Positions 5,019-9,459 of a stretch of 9,459 bases of DNA are shown piece by piece. The number at the start of each line of letters is the position of its first letter. Position 1 is the stretch's first letter. This DNA is from an uncultured Lachnospiraceae bacterium. GTDB taxonomy: Bacteria > Bacillota > Clostridia > Lachnospirales > Lachnospiraceae. The notes beneath the pieces were generated by a model. That model saw only the letters and a program-made list of their open reading frames with translations. It did no database searches and had not been told where the DNA came from. Position numbers and translations under genes: made by a program. The stretch is taken from the NCBI GenBank assembly GCA_934371505.1, contig CAKRNW010000088.1, positions 1-9,459 of the forward strand. The letters run 5' to 3'.

Positions 5019-6477
5019 TAAGGATTTACAGAGAATTTACCTCCAGGTCAACCAGGAGGAAGACGAGGAAACCATTGACCTGTTAAACGTGGCAGGACGC
5101 ATGGGCAAAAAGAAAAAACTCTTTGGCTATATGCTGATGCTGGCGGTGTGTATCGGGGTTATCTTTGGGGCAGTGATTGTGGGCTTTAAGGCTCTGACCG
5201 GAAACAGCTCTTATGCCAACGCGGTGATTTCCTTCTCCTATGACGGCATCGACCAGGGACAGGATCCCAATGGCGGAGCCCTGGATGTGACCAAAATCAA
5301 ATCCACTCCCATCGTCAGTGCAGCTCTTGAAAATCTGCAGATGAAGGATGTGGATGTGGAGGATGTGCGCAGTGCCATGAAGATTACCGGTGTCATGCCG
5401 GATTCCGTAAAACAGGAAATCGCGGTCATCAACACCGTGGCGGAGGATGCAGCAGAGTATTATACCAATATTTCTGATCTGGATTACTTCCCCTCCCAAT
5501 ACGTGGTTCGCCTGAATAAAATCAAGGGATTGAAGGCAGAACAGACCTCCGAACTGTTAAATGCCATCCTTTCCGCATACCGGGATTACTTCCTGGAAAC
5601 CTATGCGAATACTGATGTATTGTCACTTTCCACCAATGTGATTAACTACGAGGATTATGACTACCTCCAGGCAGCCGACATGCTGACCAATCAGATCGAT
5701 CTGATGCAGAACTATGTGGATGCCAGAGCAGAGGAGGCTGGAACCTTCCGGGCTAACAGCACGGGACTCTCCTTCGGAGATCTGTCCAATTCCATCGAGA
5801 CGATCCGCACCCTGGATCTGGGAAATTTCATTTCCTATGTACAGTCCAGAAATCTCACCAAGGATGCGGCAATCCGGGTGGATTACTATCAGTACCAGAT
5901 TGAACAGTACAACCTGAAGCTCCAGGAAGTACAGGCGCAGCTGTCCAATGTGGAGAAATCCATCACCGATTACGAGAAGGATCCGGTGATTGTCATGAGC
6001 AATCAGGATTCCGTGACCACCTCAGAACAGAAAAATGTCTACTATGACGAGCTGGTGAAACAGAAACTTGAACTGACGGAGCAGATTGCATCCATCAATA
6101 CCAGCTTAAATGAAAGCTATACCCGGTTAAATGCCCTGGCAGACATTGTAAACGGCGGAAGCGAGGAGGAAATCTCCCATGCAGATACCCTACTGGCCAA
6201 TCTGATCAATACCATCAATTCCTGGGGAGAACTGGTGCAGAACACCACAGAAGAATATTACAATACCAGCCGCTTCGCCGATGCCTACCAGGTGTCCGTA
6301 CCGGCTCAATACACCTCCACCGATGGACTGATGAGCGTGGCAAAAACCATGATTCTCTGTACCGGGGTACTGGTTTTACTGGTAGTTTTACTGTGGTGCT
6401 ATGACGGTCTGAAAGACGAAATCAAGGCACAGAGGAAGAAAAAGGTGAAAGCACCGGAAAATAAAACGGAGGAATAG
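4993..6477 (+). CDS. Wzz-type polysaccharide co-polymerase / chain-length determinant
   Basis: Co-polymerases of this class set the length of polysaccharide made by a Wzy polymerase. The 494-residue product has the expected topology: a short acidic cytoplasmic N-terminus, a basic patch (GKKKK), a first membrane helix (about 44-66), a large external region, a second helix (about 448-470) and a basic cytoplasmic tail. The external part has Wzz-like features: the strand-helix start after TM1 (YANAVISFSYDGID), a predicted long coiled coil (about 298-330, YQIEQYNLKLQEVQAQLSNVEKS) and another near 350-385. It lacks the C-terminal tyrosine-kinase domain of fused BY-kinases, and no separate kinase gene is next to it. 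The start overlaps the SH3b gene by 26 bases, with GGGAG 14 bases upstream. Overall similarity to Wzz is judged from topology and layout more than from conserved motifs. Confidence 0.78.
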   Translation: MIEKEELNDKDLQRIYLQVNQEEDEETIDLLNVAGRMGKKKKLFGYMLMLAVCIGVIFGAVIVGFKALTGNSSYANAVISFSYDGIDQGQDPNGGALDVTKIKSTPIVSAALENLQMKDVDVEDVRSAMKITGVMPDSVKQEIAVINTVAEDAAEYYTNISDLDYFPSQYVVRLNKIKGLKAEQTSELLNAILSAYRDYFLETYANTDVLSLSTNVINYEDYDYLQAADMLTNQIDLMQNYVDARAEEAGTFRANSTGLSFGDLSNSIETIRTLDLGNFISYVQSRNLTKDAAIRVDYYQYQIEQYNLKLQEVQAQLSNVEKSITDYEKDPVIVMSNQDSVTTSEQKNVYYDELVKQKLELTEQIASINTSLNESYTRLNALADIVNGGSEEEISHADTLLANLINTINSWGELVQNTTEEYYNTSRFADAYQVSVPAQYTSTDGLMSVAKTMILCTGVLVLLVVLLWCYDGLKDEIKAQRKKKVKAPENKTEE

Positions 6478-6484
6478 TCCTGCC

Positions 6485-7834
6485 ATGAGGGGAAAACAGG
6501 ATTGGATACTGGAATTTATCAAATTCCTTGCGGGATTTACCAACTGCATATTGTTTTCCTATGTATGGGTGCTTTATTACAATGAACAGGCCTTTTCCAG
6601 ACACTGGCTCACGGGAACAGCAGTGACCTGTGGCATCTATATGTTTCTCTATCTGTGCTTCAGCAGACTGTACCAGGCCTTCAAAATCGGAACCTGCCAG
6701 ATCGGGGAATTGATTTTCTCCCAGATTCTTTCCTTTGGCATCGCAGACCTCATTATTTATGCGGAGTGCTGTCTCATGCACGGAGGGTATGTGAATATTG
6801 TGCCCGGCACCTTGATTGCAGTCCTGCAGATTCTCAGTTCTATCCTGTGGATGCTGGGGGCAAAGCGGTACTTCATCGAACACATTCCCGCGAAGCGCAC
6901 CCTGCTTTTAAGCGGACATGAAGAAGGAGAGGAGAATGCGTTCTTTTCCCGGAAGCTTACCAAAAAGCTGGGACATATGTTTGACATCCGGGAAACCTGT
7001 GTCTGCTGGGAGGATATCTGCCAGGCACTGACCGAGCGGAAAGAAAGCTTTGACACCGTGGTGCTTTACGATGTACCGGCACATTTGCGCAGCCGGATTC
7101 TCACCACCTGTGTGGAACTGGAAAAAGAAATTTATATGACACCCCGCATCGACGACATCTTTCTGTTGGGCTGCGAGGGAAAACATTTGATTGATACGCC
7201 CCTGATGCGCTACAGCATCAGCAAGAAGGGCAGAAGAGAGGCTTATCCCAGCAAACGGCTGTGGGATGTGGCAATCAGTACTGTGCTGCTACTGCTTTGC
7301 TCCCCCATCATGGCACTGGTGGCTCTCGCCATCAAGCTGGAGGATGGCGGTTCTGTTTTTTTTCGACAGGATCGGGTAACCCTTCATGGGAAAGTTTTCT
7401 CCATCTATAAATTCCGCAGCATGATTGTGGATGCGGAAAAGAATGGGGCAGTGATTCCCTGCAAGACCGGCGACCCCAGAATCACAAGGGTGGGACGGTT
7501 TATCCGCAAAACCCGCCTGGATGAACTGCCACAGCTTTTGAACATCTTAAAGGGAGACATGTCCATCGTAGGTCCCCGCCCGGAGCGGGTGGAGCATGTG
7601 GAGAAATACACGGCAGAGCTGCCGGAGTTCACCTCCAGACTCCAGGTGCGTGGTGGACTCACCGGCTACGCCCAGGTCTACGGCAAGTACAACACCTCCG
7701 CAGAGGACAAATTAAAGCTCGATCTGATGTACATCGAAAACATGTCCCTGTGGATGGACTTGAAACTGGTGTTTCTGACGGTGAAGATTATGTTTATACC
7801 GGAGAGTACGGAAGGGTTTGATACCCATGAATAA
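6485..7834 (+). CDS. Undecaprenyl-phosphate sugar phosphotransferase (polyprenyl glycosylphosphotransferase)
   Basis: This membrane enzyme starts repeat-unit synthesis by moving a sugar-1-phosphate from a nucleotide sugar to undecaprenyl phosphate. The 449 residues comprise about four N-terminal membrane helices (to about 133), a central cytosolic domain (about 135-250) and the catalytic C-terminal part (254-449). The catalytic part is textbook: a re-entrant hydrophobic helix after YPSKRLWDVA, FRQDRV, IYKFRSM (317-323), the catalytic Asp346-Glu347 pair in RLDELPQ, GDMSIVGPRPER, and GLTGYAQVYGKY. The central domain normally resembles a nucleotide-binding fold, but here the position of the glycine-rich loop reads LLLSGHEEGEEN, so it probably does not bind nucleotide. 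ACGGAGGAA lies about 11 bases before the ATG. The sugar (glucose, galactose or another) cannot be read from sequence alone. Confidence 0.93.
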   Translation: MRGKQDWILEFIKFLAGFTNCILFSYVWVLYYNEQAFSRHWLTGTAVTCGIYMFLYLCFSRLYQAFKIGTCQIGELIFSQILSFGIADLIIYAECCLMHGGYVNIVPGTLIAVLQILSSILWMLGAKRYFIEHIPAKRTLLLSGHEEGEENAFFSRKLTKKLGHMFDIRETCVCWEDICQALTERKESFDTVVLYDVPAHLRSRILTTCVELEKEIYMTPRIDDIFLLGCEGKHLIDTPLMRYSISKKGRREAYPSKRLWDVAISTVLLLLCSPIMALVALAIKLEDGGSVFFRQDRVTLHGKVFSIYKFRSMIVDAEKNGAVIPCKTGDPRITRVGRFIRKTRLDELPQLLNILKGDMSIVGPRPERVEHVEKYTAELPEFTSRLQVRGGLTGYAQVYGKYNTSAEDKLKLDLMYIENMSLWMDLKLVFLTVKIMFIPESTEGFDTHE

Positions 7835-8564
7835 ACTAAAAGTAAGCATTATAACAGTGTGTCGTAATAGTGAAAAAACAATCGCACAAACGATAGAGTC
7901 CGTGTTAAATCAGACCTATGATGATATTGAATACATTCTTATTGATGGAAATTCAAATGACCATACAGTGGATATAATTCAAGGTTATAAGGAAAGCTTT
8001 TTACAAAAAGGGTATACCTATCTCTATCAGTCAGAACCAGATGAGGGTATTTATGATGCCATGAATAAAGGAATCAAAATGGCATCCGGTCAGTTGGTTG
8101 GATTGATTAACAGTGATGACTGGTATGAGCCAACCGCCATAGAACATGCGGTCAGATATTATCAAGAGACGCCGTATGATTTGTTCTATGCAGATTTGAG
8201 AATTGTTGGTGAACATGGTTCCTTTATAAAGAAATCAAAAAATAGTTCCTGGGTTACCTCCAGATATTGGAATCATCCAACCACCTTTATTACGAAGGAA
8301 ATCTATAATCTGTATCAATATAAGAATAAGAATATTCATGATGATTGGGATTTGATTCTTCGTATCAGAAGAGCTGGATGCAAGGTATGTGTGGATAATA
8401 CAGTTCTGGCGAATTTCAGACGGGATGGAGTCAGCCATGAAAAGAAATTATCGAAAGCAATGGAAAGGGCAAAAATAAAATACCAGATATACCGGGATAA
8501 TGGGTATGGCTGGTGGTATGCAATCGAGTGTTATGGAATGGAGATTGCGAAGATGGTAATGTGA
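7827..8564 (+). CDS. GT2 family glycosyltransferase
   Basis: The product (245 residues from ATG 7827) is a single GT-A domain that adds a sugar to the lipid-linked repeat unit at the inner membrane face. Family motifs are VSIITVCRNSEKTI at the start, ILIDGNSND (Asp40), SEPDEGIYDAMNKGI (69-83), the metal-binding NSDDWYEP (Asp97, Asp98), and HDDWDLILRIRRAG (161-174), which carries the likely catalytic Asp. The DEGIYDAMNKGI signature is typical of a WcaA-like subgroup. A TTG at 7818 is in frame, but ATG 7827 is preferred because GGAAGGG lies ten bases upstream. The start overlaps the phosphotransferase gene by eight bases. From here the DNA is far richer in A+T than the genes upstream, suggesting separate ancestry. 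Donor and linkage are unknown. Confidence 0.9.
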   Translation: MNKLKVSIITVCRNSEKTIAQTIESVLNQTYDDIEYILIDGNSNDHTVDIIQGYKESFLQKGYTYLYQSEPDEGIYDAMNKGIKMASGQLVGLINSDDWYEPTAIEHAVRYYQETPYDLFYADLRIVGEHGSFIKKSKNSSWVTSRYWNHPTTFITKEIYNLYQYKNKNIHDDWDLILRIRRAGCKVCVDNTVLANFRRDGVSHEKKLSKAMERAKIKYQIYRDNGYGWWYAIECYGMEIAKMVM

Positions 8565-8566
8565 TA

Positions 8567-9459
8567 ATGAAAATTGTTATAACTGGTGGGTCAGGATTTA
8601 TTGGAACGAATTTAATTGAGAGGTTCATGAGCGAAAATTATGATGTTTGTAATTTGGATTTTAACGAACCCAAAATTTCGGAACATAAAAGTATATGGAA
8701 AAATGTTGATTTAAGAGTATATACGGATGTGGAAAGAGAATTAATATCATTTAATCCTGATTATATTGTTCATTTGGCTGCAAGAACCGATTTAGATGGA
8801 AAGACGATTGCTGACTATGATTCAAATACATTAGCTGTTGAAAATCTTTTGCGAGCCATAAAGAAATTGGATAATCTAAAAAAAATTATTATCACATCTT
8901 CAATGTTGGTATGTAAAGTGGGATATATACCTAAAAGTGATAGAGATTTTGCTCCGTCAACGCTATACGGAGAAAGCAAAGTTATTACAGAAAATCTTGT
9001 TTGGAAAACCCAACCTGATTGTGATTGGGCAATTATTAGACCAACATCTATTTGGGGACCATGGTTTGGAGCCCCGTATAGAAATTTTTTTGATATGGTA
9101 ATTGCTAGAAAGTATTTTCACATAGGAAATAAAGGATGTACAAAAACTTATGGTTATGTAGGAAATGCAATTTACGAGATTGAAAAAATTCTTTTTTCTA
9201 ATACAACTGAAAAAACAAATAAAGTATTTTATATTGGTGATTATGTGCCTACAAATATTGAAGACTGGGCAAATGAAATTGCGAATCAATTGGGATATAA
9301 AATATTGAAAATACCATTTTGGATGATATGCTGTGCAGCTTTTGCAGGTGACATGCTTAAAAAGGTTGATATAAAATTTCCAATGACTTCGTTTCGTCTC
9401 AAAAATATGACTACAGACAATGTAGTAAGTTTGGAAAATACAAAAGCAATAGTAGGAAA
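8567..9459 (+). CDS. NAD-dependent epimerase/dehydratase (extended SDR), 3' partial
   Basis: At least 297 codons are open from ATG 8567 to the right edge, without a stop; the end lies outside the window. The product starts with the Rossmann motif GGSGFIG (residues 7-13), has HLAARTD, TSS (110-112) and the catalytic Tyr134 and Lys138 in YGESK, then IRPTSIWGPWFG. Extended SDR enzymes with this layout interconvert nucleotide sugars, for example as 4-epimerases, dehydratases or reductases, and so would supply a donor for the polysaccharide. The gene starts two bases after the GT2 stop, with no strong Shine-Dalgarno sequence of its own beyond the end of that gene, so it is probably translationally coupled. 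It shares the low G+C of the GT2 gene. The exact substrate cannot be assigned from motifs. Confidence 0.9.
   Translation, partial: MKIVITGGSGFIGTNLIERFMSENYDVCNLDFNEPKISEHKSIWKNVDLRVYTDVERELISFNPDYIVHLAARTDLDGKTIADYDSNTLAVENLLRAIKKLDNLKKIIITSSMLVCKVGYIPKSDRDFAPSTLYGESKVITENLVWKTQPDCDWAIIRPTSIWGPWFGAPYRNFFDMVIARKYFHIGNKGCTKTYGYVGNAIYEIEKILFSNTTEKTNKVFYIGDYVPTNIEDWANEIANQLGYKILKIPFWMICCAAFAGDMLKKVDIKFPMTSFRLKNMTTDNVVSLENTKAIVG

Noticed and set aside
8963..9289. 108-codon minus-strand frame opposite the epimerase gene
   Set aside because: The plus-strand frame carries clear SDR motifs (GGSGFIG, YGESK) through this stretch; the minus-strand frame is a shadow.

Overview
The window looks like a chromosomal surface-polysaccharide region of a low-to-mid G+C Gram-positive anaerobe of the Clostridia, most likely Lachnospiraceae (inference). 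The signs are an LPXTG wall protein with its own sortase, an LCP-family wall ligase, strong AGGAGG-type ribosome binding sites, a Wzz-type co-polymerase and a polyprenyl-phosphate sugar transferase. There are no rRNA or tRNA genes, IS elements, integrases or CRISPR arrays.

Layout. (1) 1-1080, plus strand: the 3' end of a Gly/Ser-rich LPQTG wall-anchored protein overlaps a sortase gene, and a clear intrinsic terminator closes the unit. (2) 1078-2079, minus strand: a 75-residue XRE/Cro-CI-type repressor, then a separate unit for a predicted lipoprotein of unknown function with its own strong terminator. (3) 2206 onward, plus strand: a long, tightly packed operon of an LCP protein, a small secreted Ala/Thr/Val-rich protein of unknown family, a two-SH3b-domain membrane protein, a Wzz-like chain-length protein, a polyprenyl-phosphate glycosylphosphotransferase, a GT2 glycosyltransferase and an NAD-dependent sugar epimerase/dehydratase that runs off the window.

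How the genes work together (inference from families): the phosphotransferase loads the first sugar on undecaprenyl phosphate, the GT2 enzyme extends it, the SDR enzyme makes a nucleotide-sugar donor, the Wzz-like protein sets chain length, and the LCP protein may attach the finished polymer to peptidoglycan. The small secreted protein and the SH3b protein have no obvious place in this scheme.

The most interesting signal is regulatory. Four copies of a 17-bp near-palindrome, approximately TAAyCTrAAACAGrTTA, lie only in the two intergenic regions around the XRE gene, the lipoprotein start and the operon start. Three of them sit in or across the -35/-10 spacer of a plausible promoter. This suggests that one small repressor controls itself, the lipoprotein and the whole polysaccharide operon. 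A second signal is a sharp drop in G+C at about 7827, where the conserved front of the operon meets what looks like an exchangeable sugar-assembly cassette.
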